64,000 nucleotides of DNA, from positions 1 to 64,000 of the forward strand of contig CAZHJK010000009.1 of the NCBI GenBank assembly GCA_964533275.1, written 5' to 3'. The notes below the pieces were generated by a model. It searched no databases, was not told the origin of the DNA, and was given only the letters and a program-made list of their open reading frames with translations. A program made the translations under genes and the position numbers. Below, piece by piece: positions 43,342-54,625 of the stretch (its first letter is position 1; each line of letters opens with the position of its first letter). Source of the stretch: CAZHJK01 sp964533275 (lineage in GTDB: Bacteria > Bacillota > Clostridia > Eubacteriales > Garciellaceae).

Positions 43342-46300
43342 TTAAGTTGGGTTCTCTTTTTCCCCTAAAAACACTTCAACAAAATATTGTTCTTTATCCT
43401 CCTTTAGTGGAATATAATTTTCTTCTATAATCTTCCCATCTATTTTTATTTCACTTACTCCCCTATTTACTCCATAGGGGTTTATTACCTTAATAATATA
43501 TTGACTATCATTATGTCTATAGCTAATTTCATATTCCTTCCAATCCTTTGGAATACATGGATTAATCAAAAGCTTATCTCCTTGACGCTGTATGCCTAAA
43601 ATATACTTAACACCGACTGTATACATCCAACCTGCTGCTCCTGTATACCATGTCCAACCACCTCTCCCAACATGGGGTGAAACAGCATATACATCCGCAG
43701 CCATTACATAGGGCTCTACTCTATAGGTGGCACATTCTATTTGTGTACGGGTATGATTAATAGGATTTATCAGATTAAAATATTCTGCTGCCTTGTCTCC
43801 TTCTCCTAGCATAGCCAAAGCATTTATTACCCAAGTAGCTCCATGGGTGTATTGACCTCCATTTTCCCGTACCCCTGGAACATAGCCCTTTATATAACCA
43901 GGCTTTAACTCTCCCTCATCAAAGGGAGGTGTAAAGAGTAGAATTAATCCCTCTTCCTTCTTCACTAAATATTGTTCAACCGACTTCATTGCTTGGATGC
44001 TTCTTTGTTTATCTCCTCCCTCTGAAATTATGGACCAGGACTGGGCAAGAGAATCAATCATACACTCATCATTTTCAATAGAACCTAAGGGAGTACCGTC
44101 ATCAAAGTAAGCTCTTCTATACCAATTTCCATCCCATGCATTATTCTCAATGTTTTTTAATATATATTCTGCATTATCTCTATAATTCTTGGCTCTTTCT
44201 AAATCCTCTCTATATTCACATAGGGGAATAAAACGATTTAATATTAAATACAAAAACCATCCTACCCAGACACTTTCTCCTTTACCCTTATTGCCCACTG
44301 TACTCATACCATCATTCCAATCACCGGATCCCATCAGCGGTAATCCATGTTCTCCAAAATTCAATGATTTATCAATGGCTTTTATACAATGTTCATATAC
44401 TGAACCCTTCTGACTTGAGATTCGTGGCACCCCATATCTTTCATCCTGATCTTCTTCTAAGGGATCATCCTCAAGATAAGGTACCTCTTCATCTAAAATA
44501 CTATAATCCTGGGTTTGTTCTATATATTCTGCAACAGCTAGTGGTAACCAAAGTAAATCATCAGAGAAACGGGTACGAATTCCCTTGTCATCTGGCCCTG
44601 GATGCCACCAATGCTGTACATCTCCTTCTATAAACTGGTGAGCACTATTAATTAATATTTGTTTCCGGGTTGCCTGGGGAAATACCGGCAAAATATTCAT
44701 CGTATCCTGTAATTGATCCCTAAAGCCATAGGCTCCGCCAGATTGATAAAATGCTGACCTTGCCCATAATCTACAGGCTATGGATTGATACAGAAGCCAT
44801 CCATTTAAAAGATAATCCATAGAAACATCAGGAGTGCTAACCTTAATTTTCCCCAATAGGTTTTTCCAATAATTCTTTGTTTCCGCTAATGCAACTTCCG
44901 CATTTTTAATATCTTTAAATTGTGTTATTAGTTTTTCTAAACTATTTGAGTCATTGCTGTAGCCTAAAAGAAAGCTTATATCCTTTTCTTCATTAGGTTG
45001 TAGAGAAATTTCTATTTGTATAGCTCCACAGGGAAGAAATCCTGCACCTACCCTATTTGATAGCTTCTCTCTTTTTAATGCTGTCGGACTACTTAAATCA
45101 CCACTATCACCAATAAACTCCTCATTATCTCCGGTGTATGAATTCACAGCTTCTGAGCAAGAAAGACTAACAATGGATTGAGGAAATTCTGTTTGATATG
45201 TATTGTTTATCAAAAGACTTTCCAACTCTTTGTTCCAATCTGTAACAATAAAGGGAAGTGTGTCTTCTGGAGAAACTCCCAATACTGGTTTTATATAATA
45301 TGTCAGAACTAGATTCCTTTTCTTATTGCTATGGTTTTGTAGATTTAACATGCTAATCTTTATAGAACCCTCTAGTGGAACATACATGTTTAATTTTTGA
45401 TATATACCATGACTATCATGATGAAACACCGAATAACCCCAGCCATGATGTATGGTATATTTCTCCTGCTCCCTTATAGGAAGTGCCGTAGGTGTCCAAA
45501 GACTTCCATCCTCCTCATCTCTTATGAAAATCGCCTCTGATGAAGGATCTGTTGTAGCATCATTGGACCAAGGTGTAATCTTGTTCTCTCTGCTATTCTC
45601 TGCCCAGGTAAACCCAGATCCATTTTCAGATACTTGAAAACCAAAATCCGGATTAGAGATTACATTAATCCAAGGAGTAGGAGTTTGTAGATTGTTTTTT
45701 AATTCAATTACATACTCGCTTCCGTCCCTTATAAAGCCTCCATAACCATTATAGAAAAATAACTCCATCTTTTCTTCCTCTAATACAGAGTAACTTGTAA
45801 TTGGCGCTCTAAATTTCTTTAATGGTGGAAGTGCTTCATCCTTTATATCTATTTTTAGTTGATTACTAATATTACCTTCATTCCCCTTTAATATAAATCT
45901 AGCTGAACTATATAATAAAATATAATCTTCCCTAGGAAGTATATATGCATTTAATATAAAAACTCCAGCATAATTATTAATTAAATGTCCACTACCCAAG
46001 TTAAATATTTTTTCCTTTAGTAGCTCTTCCATAGGTTGATAATAACTGCTTTCATCCTCGTTAAGTAAAATCAAATCAACATTTAGCCCCTTAGTTTTCC
46101 AGTATTTATGAGCTTTTATAGCCTGTTCTACAACATCCATTTCATGTACTGCAGAAACACTGACTAATACAATAGGAATATCACCAGAAATACCATAGGA
46201 CCACAGCTTACTTTGTCCTTGATTATTCTGTTTCAGAAGTTCAGAACTCTCCCTTCTTAGAGGACTTAGCATTATTATGTGAGTCATCATATCTTGATAT

Positions 46301-49300
46301 AGAGTAATTTCTATTCTGCTCATATCTAAATTTTGCAATTGAATCTGATTTCTTATTTTAGATAATTGAAATGCCTGCTTTATTGAGAGTGCATCATTAA
46401 ATTTTACTCCTAGGAGTTTTGCCTGTTCCCTATCCTTTGCAATACCTGTTACAAAGGTTATTATTATACTGCTTTGTGCCGGTACTTTAACCTTTGATCT
46501 TAAACTTATTATTGGATCCAATACAGCCCCAAGACTATCCTCAAGGGGTAAATAAAGTCTTTCTGCATTAGGTAACTCTCTTGCCCTTCCAATAAATTTA
46601 TTTCTTGCTGTTTCATATTGCAGGCTCCCTATTCTCTGACCATCAATATTAATAGTATGGAAGGACCAATTTGTTTTTTTAATTTCTCCCCTTGGTCGCC
46701 TAGAGGCTATAATGCCGTCTATATCTTGCATTCTTTCTGTTCTTACAAAGAGATTATTGAATGCTGGGTGTGCCACATCCGCTGATTGAGGAGCCAAAAC
46801 TAGTTCTGCATAGCTAGTAACCTCCAATTCTAATTCATTAGTGTCATGATTAGTAATTGTAAGTTTCCTAATTTCCACAGGATGTTCAGGAGCAATTGCT
46901 ATTTCTGTATGACTCTCTATATTTCCATCCTTGCGGATAAATTCTACCTTATCTTCTGAAAATACTGCCTTATATTCATTCGCTTCCTTACATACGGGAT
47001 TATGTGTAGCGCTCCATATTTCATTATTTTCTAAATTTCGTATAAATATAAAGTTACCATAATTACCAATATCCTTTCTCCATCTAGTTACCTGCATATC
47101 TCCAGCAATACTAAATCCAGAGCCTTGGGTATTAATCATCATCCTATAAAAACCATTTGTAAGAATATGATAGTGAGGCATTTCCCCTGGCACCAATTCG
47201 AATACTCTTTCTATATCTACATCCTTAGTCTTTCTTTCCTCTCTATCCATTGGTTGAATTTCTTCTTTATAATCCTTAGTGGTTATTATTCCTAGGGGTA
47301 CCTTTTCTTGCAATAAACTTTCCCCAGCCTTTATTACAGGATGACTATGAAATCTCTTTTCCATGATATTACCATTTAACATATTGTTCAGTACCATAAT
47401 ACTCATACCCTGATGATGTGCCATAAAGCTCTTAATAATCATCTTTGAATTTCCCTCAGGTAGGCGTTTTAAAGTATAATCCACAGCCTCATATAAACCA
47501 TATTGCCCTTCAAGTCCAGAACCAATAAGGTTATAAATATTGTTCATTGCTTCTACTGGTGCTATAGGCAAAGCTAATAGACTAGAATAGGGAGAAACCA
47601 CCATATCTGTTTTTAATCCCCTTTTTAATCCAAGCTCAGGAACGCCAAATGCTTTATATTGATAGTTAAGGGTTAAATCAAAGGCAAAATATCCAGATTC
47701 TGAAGTACCCCAGGGAACTTTTCTTTCTTTACCATATTTGATTTGAGCTGCCACTGCCGTTTTATAGGTTTCAGACAAAAGTGTATTGTCATAATACTTC
47801 ATTATAAGAGGTGGCATTAAATATTCAAACATAGTACCTGTCCAGGATACTAAGGATTGGAATCCGTTAACCTTAGTTAATGCCCTGCTTAGTTTAAACC
47901 AATGCTTTTTAGGTACTTTCCCTTGAGCAATTGCTAGATAGCTTATTACCCTTGCCTCAGAAGCTAATAAATCATAGTAGGAATCTGTTAGCTTTTCTTC
48001 TTGGGCATTGTAGCCAATAGAAAAAAGTTGTCTTTTTTGACTATATAATTGACTAAAATCAGTATCATTAATTATATTTTCAATATCCTCTATACAACTA
48101 TATATACTTATTTTTGTGTCATCTATATTACTTAAGCATCTTTCTAAATCTATAATGGTTTCTTGGATATCAAAATCCAGGATAACTTCTTTTTGTTGGT
48201 ATATGTTTTCTAATTTTTCCTTAAGATCTATATATATTTCCTCTAAGTCCTCTAAACTATTATTTCTTTGGATATACTCCAGGGGTTTTTTAAATTCCTC
48301 TAACTTCTTTAATAATTCAGATTGTTGAATAATCACATCTGGAAAAAAATTTTGCAGTAAATCCCTATGATTTTTTATCGTCTTGCAGAACTTATGGTAC
48401 CAATATGTATCCTCACATTCTGCTTTTTCTATAAGATCTAATAATTCTACCCATTCCTGCAATGAAAGATTATCACTTTCATTTTCACTATGAATAGCTT
48501 TTATTATACGAAAATCCTTAAGCTTACTTAATTGAAGGGTCTGTTCTAAACCATCTACATGTTCTATGCTAATAAGATTTTTCTTTAAATATTCCTTTAG
48601 ACCTATTTTTAAAGTCATTAAATATGCTATAAAATTACCACTGTCAACTGTGGATATATATGGAGGAGTTAAAACCTTTAAGCTTTGGGTGTCATACCAA
48701 TTATACAGATGCCCATTCCATGTCTCCATTCTTTTAATCGTGGAAAGTGTCTCCTTGACTTTTTTTATCATCTCTAGTGTTGTAATATATCCAAAATCCC
48801 GAGCTGATAATATTGCCATTAATAAAAAGCCTATATTAGTAGGAGAAGTACGATGGGCAATACCGTTTGATGGTTTTACTTGATAATTATCTGGGGGCAG
48901 AAAATTATCATCCTCCACTGCAAAATCCTCATAAAATGCCCATATTTTTCTACATAATCGACTTAATATTAAACTGTCTTCCTTCCTTAATACTTCCTCT
49001 GTTTCTTTTTCTTCTTGACTAATTCTTATTGCAATCCAAGGTGAAAAAATCCAAGGCAAAGACACTATCATTGCAAAAACCAGCCGTAAAGGGGCTGTCC
49101 ATAGAGCAATCATAATAAAAATAAGGGATATTATTATCGCCCATTTCATTCTCTTAATATATCCAATAGCATCATTGGTAATATTCTTTTCAACATCAGC
49201 TGCGGTTTTCCATTCCAACATATTTTTTTTAGAAATATTTATTCTATATAGAGTACGAATTATGGCATCTAACATTACAAAGCTGTGATGAGCCAAAAAT

Positions 49301-51906
49301 ACATAGGATAATAATCCTTGATATAAAGATGCCTTTAAGCCAAAGACCATGTTTCCATTAAACCTTTCTTTAGCTTCTCTTTTGTGTTTTTTAGTTATAT
49401 AGTTTAAAAAACCTAATACCGTCGGAAAAAATATTGATACCAATGGTAAGGCTAGCCATACAAAAATATTTCCAGGGAAAAATAACACAGCTAATATTAT
49501 AAAAATCATGTTAAAGGTGGATACTAGACTTCTTCTTAGGTTATCTAGTATCTTCCATTTAGACAGATTATTAATGGGATTAGTGACTCTTTCATCATTA
49601 ATATTTCTTACTTTATTGGATAGCCAAGGTAATAACTGCCAATCTCCTCTTACCCAACGATGGAGTCTTGCCATATAAGAATTATAATTAGAGGGGTAAC
49701 CATCTATTAATTGAATATCACTGGCTAAACCAGTTCGTATATAACTACCCTCTAATAGATCATGACTTAAAATAGTATTTCTAGGTAAACTATTGCCCAA
49801 ACATTTTTGAAATGTATCTACATGATAAATACCTTTACCTGTGAAAATGCCCTCACCAAATAAATCCTGATAAACATCAGAAACCGCTGTTGTGTAGGGA
49901 TCAATTCCCCCTTGACCTGCGAAAATTCGAGAAAAAGCAGTTCTATTAACGCACTCTATATCTAAACTGATTCTTGGTTGGATAAGTCCATAACCATCAA
50001 CCACCACATTTTTATCATCATTAACTATAGGTTCATGTAAGGGGTGAGCTATAGCTCCCACTAGTTTCTTGCCTTCTTCAATGGGTAAACGAGTATCTCT
50101 GTCTAATGTAATAATATACTTAATGGTAGGTAGGCTGTCTAGATCTCCTGCAAAATAAGTATAGGAGGTATCTTTCTTTCCCCTTAATAATTCATTTAAC
50201 TCAATTAGCGCTCCTCTCTTTCTTTCCCAACCCATCCACCTACTTTGAGTTTTTGAATATGTCCTATGTCTATGAAAAAACAAAAATGGATTGTTATCAT
50301 ATTTTTTATTAAGATGTTCTATTGTCCTTTTTGCCCTTACTATAATGTCCTCATCCTGTGGTAAATGTTCATCCTCTGCATCTGTAAAATCCCCTGCTAT
50401 AGCAAAGTAAAAATTATCATCCCTATTTGAAAGATAATGAACCTCTAATTGTTTCACAATATCCTCAACACAATCTGGATCACTAAGAAGTGTAGGCATA
50501 ACAATAAGAGTAGCATTTTCTTCTCCTATACCTTCTGGAAGGGTTAGTTTTGGTATAAATCTTGGTTTAGCACTTCTTATATGAAACCAATTATAAAAGC
50601 CTATACTAATATCACTAAGGGGTATTATAGATACTAAAAATACAAAGATGCTTAAGGTAATTCCATTTATAATATCTTCATTAACTGCAATATATTGAAA
50701 ATAAGCATATAAACTTAAAAGAACAGCGACAATAACTATAAATATAGTAATAGGTATAGTATAAACAGATAATGCTTTCTTTTTCTGTTCCTTATTATCC
50801 TTGCCAAGGGAACTAAATAGTTGTTTTCTCCCATTATCTATTATATAAAAACCCACATGCTGTCTTTTCAAAAGTTCATCCTTTTCAGCAGCCTTCTGGG
50901 CACATTCTATAGCCTTTTTCGCAACATAACCTTCAGCAACCTTACATTCCTTAGCTATACTCTCTATAATATATCTATAGTAATCCCTAGACTCGAAATC
51001 CATTTTTTTATAAACTCCTGAAGGATCTTTTCTTAAAACTCTATCCACTACTGAGAGTTCTTCCACTATGTCATTCCAGTCAAGATTAGCTATAATATGA
51101 AGGCTGGTAATAGAGTTACCAATAGAAATTTTTCTACTGGCTTGTTGATGATAGGATTGTTGTAATATATCCTCTAAATTTTCCTCCCTCTTTTCTAATT
51201 TATCCCTGAGATAACCATGAATTTCTTCATTATGTAAATCGTTTTTTCTAAGAATTTTAACTAGATATTCTGCAAGTATAGGATGTATCCCCTCTAAGGT
51301 TTCTAAATACTTTTTAATGGCAGCTAATAATTGTTCCTCTTCCAGCCCCTCCCATTTTTTTATGGTTCTAAGCTGAATTTGAGCATTTTCAATTTTCTTA
51401 GATATATTATTTATATTCTCTATTAAAGCCATAGTCAGCATTAAGGGTAACGCCCATAATTCAGCAATAGATAGGGCCTTCCTAGTCTGATATGCCTTTA
51501 AAAACCCTACCATAAGCTTCTCGTCAATCCTGCCATCGCTATGGGAAACCATTTCTAGAGAAAGAGCATAGACCCTTAGCATACCCTTTAGGCTTTCATT
51601 ATCTAAGACCCTTAATTTTTGAAATCTTTCTCTGTTTAAATTTTGATAAATATTCTTTACTTGACTTTCAACAATATAAAAATTATCCAACAACCATTCG
51701 CATGCTGGAGTTAGATATATATCTTCCTTTATATCCTGGTTCAAATTCTTGTATACATTAAATATTTCATTATAATTTTTCCTCAGTCTACCCTTTAAGG
51801 AAACAGCTGTTTTTTCTCTGGGCGATAGTCTATGATTTTCTGCAACTCGTATTCCGTGTTGTTGTAATTGTTCTGGACTTAGTAGTACATCATTTATTTC
51901 AATCAT
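43342..51906 (-). CDS. Cyclic beta-1,2-glucan synthase-like giant glycosyltransferase/phosphorylase
   Basis: A ~2,850-residue protein with the NdvB/ChvB layout. After a helical N-terminal region come membrane helices (near 386-408, 418-436, then 795-850 and 935-985) around a GT84-type transferase (VMPTLLSD near 467, RLHRWVRGDW near 760), then a glucoamylase-like domain (RTSPTNIGFLL), and two GH94-type halves. The last has QHWWHPGPDDKGIRTRFSDD and GSGDWNDGMS (near 2532), the catalytic Asp loop of cellobiose phosphorylase relatives. It should make beta-1,2-glucan chains and cyclise them. The start is ATG 51906 after AAAGG. The next gene is 21 bp upstream. Confidence 0.93.
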   Translation of the reverse strand: MIEINDVLLSPEQLQQHGIRVAENHRLSPREKTAVSLKGRLRKNYNEIFNVYKNLNQDIKEDIYLTPACEWLLDNFYIVESQVKNIYQNLNRERFQKLRVLDNESLKGMLRVYALSLEMVSHSDGRIDEKLMVGFLKAYQTRKALSIAELWALPLMLTMALIENINNISKKIENAQIQLRTIKKWEGLEEEQLLAAIKKYLETLEGIHPILAEYLVKILRKNDLHNEEIHGYLRDKLEKREENLEDILQQSYHQQASRKISIGNSITSLHIIANLDWNDIVEELSVVDRVLRKDPSGVYKKMDFESRDYYRYIIESIAKECKVAEGYVAKKAIECAQKAAEKDELLKRQHVGFYIIDNGRKQLFSSLGKDNKEQKKKALSVYTIPITIFIVIVAVLLSLYAYFQYIAVNEDIINGITLSIFVFLVSIIPLSDISIGFYNWFHIRSAKPRFIPKLTLPEGIGEENATLIVMPTLLSDPDCVEDIVKQLEVHYLSNRDDNFYFAIAGDFTDAEDEHLPQDEDIIVRAKRTIEHLNKKYDNNPFLFFHRHRTYSKTQSRWMGWERKRGALIELNELLRGKKDTSYTYFAGDLDSLPTIKYIITLDRDTRLPIEEGKKLVGAIAHPLHEPIVNDDKNVVVDGYGLIQPRISLDIECVNRTAFSRIFAGQGGIDPYTTAVSDVYQDLFGEGIFTGKGIYHVDTFQKCLGNSLPRNTILSHDLLEGSYIRTGLASDIQLIDGYPSNYNSYMARLHRWVRGDWQLLPWLSNKVRNINDERVTNPINNLSKWKILDNLRRSLVSTFNMIFIILAVLFFPGNIFVWLALPLVSIFFPTVLGFLNYITKKHKREAKERFNGNMVFGLKASLYQGLLSYVFLAHHSFVMLDAIIRTLYRINISKKNMLEWKTAADVEKNITNDAIGYIKRMKWAIIISLIFIMIALWTAPLRLVFAMIVSLPWIFSPWIAIRISQEEKETEEVLRKEDSLILSRLCRKIWAFYEDFAVEDDNFLPPDNYQVKPSNGIAHRTSPTNIGFLLMAILSARDFGYITTLEMIKKVKETLSTIKRMETWNGHLYNWYDTQSLKVLTPPYISTVDSGNFIAYLMTLKIGLKEYLKKNLISIEHVDGLEQTLQLSKLKDFRIIKAIHSENESDNLSLQEWVELLDLIEKAECEDTYWYHKFCKTIKNHRDLLQNFFPDVIIQQSELLKKLEEFKKPLEYIQRNNSLEDLEEIYIDLKEKLENIYQQKEVILDFDIQETIIDLERCLSNIDDTKISIYSCIEDIENIINDTDFSQLYSQKRQLFSIGYNAQEEKLTDSYYDLLASEARVISYLAIAQGKVPKKHWFKLSRALTKVNGFQSLVSWTGTMFEYLMPPLIMKYYDNTLLSETYKTAVAAQIKYGKERKVPWGTSESGYFAFDLTLNYQYKAFGVPELGLKRGLKTDMVVSPYSSLLALPIAPVEAMNNIYNLIGSGLEGQYGLYEAVDYTLKRLPEGNSKMIIKSFMAHHQGMSIMVLNNMLNGNIMEKRFHSHPVIKAGESLLQEKVPLGIITTKDYKEEIQPMDREERKTKDVDIERVFELVPGEMPHYHILTNGFYRMMINTQGSGFSIAGDMQVTRWRKDIGNYGNFIFIRNLENNEIWSATHNPVCKEANEYKAVFSEDKVEFIRKDGNIESHTEIAIAPEHPVEIRKLTITNHDTNELELEVTSYAELVLAPQSADVAHPAFNNLFVRTERMQDIDGIIASRRPRGEIKKTNWSFHTINIDGQRIGSLQYETARNKFIGRARELPNAERLYLPLEDSLGAVLDPIISLRSKVKVPAQSSIIITFVTGIAKDREQAKLLGVKFNDALSIKQAFQLSKIRNQIQLQNLDMSRIEITLYQDMMTHIIMLSPLRRESSELLKQNNQGQSKLWSYGISGDIPIVLVSVSAVHEMDVVEQAIKAHKYWKTKGLNVDLILLNEDESSYYQPMEELLKEKIFNLGSGHLINNYAGVFILNAYILPREDYILLYSSARFILKGNEGNISNQLKIDIKDEALPPLKKFRAPITSYSVLEEEKMELFFYNGYGGFIRDGSEYVIELKNNLQTPTPWINVISNPDFGFQVSENGSGFTWAENSRENKITPWSNDATTDPSSEAIFIRDEEDGSLWTPTALPIREQEKYTIHHGWGYSVFHHDSHGIYQKLNMYVPLEGSIKISMLNLQNHSNKKRNLVLTYYIKPVLGVSPEDTLPFIVTDWNKELESLLINNTYQTEFPQSIVSLSCSEAVNSYTGDNEEFIGDSGDLSSPTALKREKLSNRVGAGFLPCGAIQIEISLQPNEEKDISFLLGYSNDSNSLEKLITQFKDIKNAEVALAETKNYWKNLLGKIKVSTPDVSMDYLLNGWLLYQSIACRLWARSAFYQSGGAYGFRDQLQDTMNILPVFPQATRKQILINSAHQFIEGDVQHWWHPGPDDKGIRTRFSDDLLWLPLAVAEYIEQTQDYSILDEEVPYLEDDPLEEDQDERYGVPRISSQKGSVYEHCIKAIDKSLNFGEHGLPLMGSGDWNDGMSTVGNKGKGESVWVGWFLYLILNRFIPLCEYREDLERAKNYRDNAEYILKNIENNAWDGNWYRRAYFDDGTPLGSIENDECMIDSLAQSWSIISEGGDKQRSIQAMKSVEQYLVKKEEGLILLFTPPFDEGELKPGYIKGYVPGVRENGGQYTHGATWVINALAMLGEGDKAAEYFNLINPINHTRTQIECATYRVEPYVMAADVYAVSPHVGRGGWTWYTGAAGWMYTVGVKYILGIQRQGDKLLINPCIPKDWKEYEISYRHNDSQYIIKVINPYGVNRGVSEIKIDGKIIEENYIPLKEDKEQYFVEVFLGEKENPT

Positions 51907-51926
51907 ATCCATCAACCTTTCTATAT

Positions 51927-54404
51927 CTATTTTTCACCATTAATTAACCTCTTAATTTTATCTGTAAAAAAAGTTGAAAGCTCCTCAGCATATTCTTCTG
52001 AAGTACCTTGTACATAGATGTTAAATAGGGGTTTTTCACTATCAGGGAGTATAATTGCCCAGCCTTTTTTACTTTTAAATTTTACTCCTTCAAATAATTC
52101 TAAATTTTCCTTTTCATTCTCTGAAATAACTTCCTTAATTACCCTTCCCTTGTCCTTCCAATTACACTGAATATTGCCTTTTTTATAATAGTACTTTGGT
52201 ATTTCACTTCTTAATTCCCCAAGGGAAACATTCTCTTTAGCTAAATAGTCTATGATTATAGATGTTGCCCATATTGCATCATAATGTAGTACATAGGATA
52301 AAACCTTACCATCATCATTCCCTTCACCTGATAACATCTCATTCATTACATGGGAAGGAGATGATTTAGTTCGAATAACCTTTCTATTGTATTTTTCAGC
52401 TATATCCTCTAATACCTCCGGAAAGGTATAAGGTACTACTAAGTCTTGGCTTACACCCTTCTTTAAAATTAAAAGATCAGCAAATAATTCATAATCCTCC
52501 TGTTGGATTTTTTGTCCATCCCTATCGAAAAGAATAAGACTATCACCCTTTTCATGTATAAACACACCCATTTCCGAATTATTAATATTCATCTGGTGCT
52601 CTATAAGGGACAAATATTCCTCTGGATTATTAGATGTTTTTATTTTAAATACCCTACACCCAGCGGTTTCTAATATCGCTGAAGCCAGATATAATATGCT
52701 TTCAGAAGGAGATGAAATTACTACGCTAGGATTTTTTTGCTTTAACTCTTCTATATTTTCAATTAAAGAAATACCTTTGATAATATATGCAGATGAAAAT
52801 CCCTGTTGATGCAAGACCCTAGACATTTGTTCATTGTTAACCCTTTCAAAATCTCCTCTATTAAAAACATTTTCTATTTTTCTTTCTATAGGTCGTTTTA
52901 TATTAGCGGATGTTTTATTCATTATTTCAATATGAATATTATTAGGATCTTCTGTTTCTGCACTTATATATACTCCTCCCTGTGCCTTAAAATAACCTAT
53001 AGCATAACGATGTAGTGGAAGGGGACCTGTTCCTATATCAATTACCCCTCTTCCCGTTGAAAGCGCACCCGTAGTTATAGCTTGTTTAACCATTTGGCTA
53101 CCTTTATTTAGATCTGATGTAACTATTAATTGCCCATTATTATCTAACAAGGTAGATGCAAGTGCCGACCCAATCTTAGATGCAAATTCAGGAGTAATAT
53201 CAATATTTAATAACCCTGAAATATCTCTATGACCAAATAATATTTTTTTAGCATTGCTTCCCCATATAAGATGTTGGTTTACAATTGTATTTTCTTCAAC
53301 ATTCTTGAAGGGCCAAATTTTAATACTAGGGTTTATAGTAGCGCCGAAGTCTATTCTTGCACCATTCCCGACTACCGATTGTTGGTATAGATTTACTCTG
53401 TCTTCTATGGCTACATCATCGCATATAATACTGCCCCTGCATTGTACCCTATTGCCCAAATAACTATTATTCCATATAATAGAATTTTTTATACTGGTTT
53501 CCTTTCCTATTTTACAATTTCTACCTATAACACAATAGGGACCAATAACAGCTTTATTTCTTATGTAACTATTCTTACCAATAAGCACAGGAGGGCGAAA
53601 TTCTACTCCTTCACCATATCTAGTGCCCCTTTCTAACCATACTCCTTTTTGAATTTCTTCATACTCGTCTTGTAGTTCATCTATCTTTACTAATCCTTGC
53701 AATACATCAAATTGAGATTTTGTATATGTTTCTATATCACCTATATCACACCAATAATCTTCACTTACATAACCATATATAGGTATATCATCCCTTAAAA
53801 GCTTAGGAAACAAGTCCTTACTAAAATCAAACTTATCCCCTTTTTTGTAATAATCCATTACCTCAGGCTCTAAAATATATATTCCAGTATTTATAGTGTC
53901 ACTAAAAACCTCTCCCCAGCTTGGTTTCTCTAAAAATCTAATGATCTTACCCCTTTGATCTGTTACAATGACTCCATATTCTAATGGGTTTTCTTCCTTT
54001 TTTAGTATTAGGGTAGCTTTTGATTTTTTTTCTCTATGAAAATTTATGGACTCATTTATATGTATATCAGTTAATGCATCCCCACTAATTACAATAAAGG
54101 TATCATCTAAAAATTCTTGGGCATTTTTAACACTGCCACCTGTACCTAGAGGAGTATCTTCTATAAAATAATTAATTTTAACCCCCCATTTAGATCCGTC
54201 ATCAAAATAATCCATTATGGTATCTGGCAGATAAGCCATGGTAACAGCTATATCTTCAATATTGTTTCTTTTTAAAAGCTTTATGATATACTCCATTATT
54301 GGTTTATTTAAAATAGGTACCATTGGTTTTGGAAGCGCGCAGGTTAAAGGTCTAAGTCTGGTACCCTCTCCCCCTGCCATAATCACTGCTTTAATTTTAA
54401 TCAC
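51927..54404 (-). CDS. Nucleotidyltransferase fused to a degenerate phosphomannomutase domain
   Basis: An 825-residue protein. Residues 1-235 are a sugar-nucleotidyltransferase (AGGEGTRLRPLTCALPKPM) and 250-370 a left-handed beta-helix of hexapeptide repeats (GKNSYIRNKAVIGPYCVIG). From about 380 it has a phosphohexomutase fold, but the catalytic SxSHNP loop is replaced by YISAETEDPN (near 480) and the DGDxD loop by HEKGDSLILF (near 610). The second half is thus likely inactive or regulatory. Related proteins are annotated mannose-1-phosphate guanylyltransferase, but the sugar or base is uncertain. It precedes the cyclic glucan synthase by 21 bp and may supply the donor. Confidence 0.88.
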   Translation of the reverse strand: MIKIKAVIMAGGEGTRLRPLTCALPKPMVPILNKPIMEYIIKLLKRNNIEDIAVTMAYLPDTIMDYFDDGSKWGVKINYFIEDTPLGTGGSVKNAQEFLDDTFIVISGDALTDIHINESINFHREKKSKATLILKKEENPLEYGVIVTDQRGKIIRFLEKPSWGEVFSDTINTGIYILEPEVMDYYKKGDKFDFSKDLFPKLLRDDIPIYGYVSEDYWCDIGDIETYTKSQFDVLQGLVKIDELQDEYEEIQKGVWLERGTRYGEGVEFRPPVLIGKNSYIRNKAVIGPYCVIGRNCKIGKETSIKNSIIWNNSYLGNRVQCRGSIICDDVAIEDRVNLYQQSVVGNGARIDFGATINPSIKIWPFKNVEENTIVNQHLIWGSNAKKILFGHRDISGLLNIDITPEFASKIGSALASTLLDNNGQLIVTSDLNKGSQMVKQAITTGALSTGRGVIDIGTGPLPLHRYAIGYFKAQGGVYISAETEDPNNIHIEIMNKTSANIKRPIERKIENVFNRGDFERVNNEQMSRVLHQQGFSSAYIIKGISLIENIEELKQKNPSVVISSPSESILYLASAILETAGCRVFKIKTSNNPEEYLSLIEHQMNINNSEMGVFIHEKGDSLILFDRDGQKIQQEDYELFADLLILKKGVSQDLVVPYTFPEVLEDIAEKYNRKVIRTKSSPSHVMNEMLSGEGNDDGKVLSYVLHYDAIWATSIIIDYLAKENVSLGELRSEIPKYYYKKGNIQCNWKDKGRVIKEVISENEKENLELFEGVKFKSKKGWAIILPDSEKPLFNIYVQGTSEEYAEELSTFFTDKIKRLINGEK

Positions 54405-54558
54405 TCCTATTTATTTTATTAGTAGAAATTGAATACTTGATTTTATCAAACACAGTGTTCTATATCTTGTGTTTGATAAAAGTTTTATTTATGCAATTCC
54501 CAATAAATTTATAATACAAATATTATATGGAAGTTGAGTTTATCTATACATTTATATG

Positions 54559-54597
54559 GAAACAAAAATAAGCCTCTAGTATTTTCCTAGAGACTTT
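54559..54597 (-). terminator. Terminator downstream of the 3-methyladenine glycosylase
   Basis: GTCTCTAG/CTAGAGGC stem followed by TTATTTTTG on the minus strand. Confidence 0.55.
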
Positions 54598-54625
54598 GAA
54601 TTCGATATAGTACTTAATATCAACT

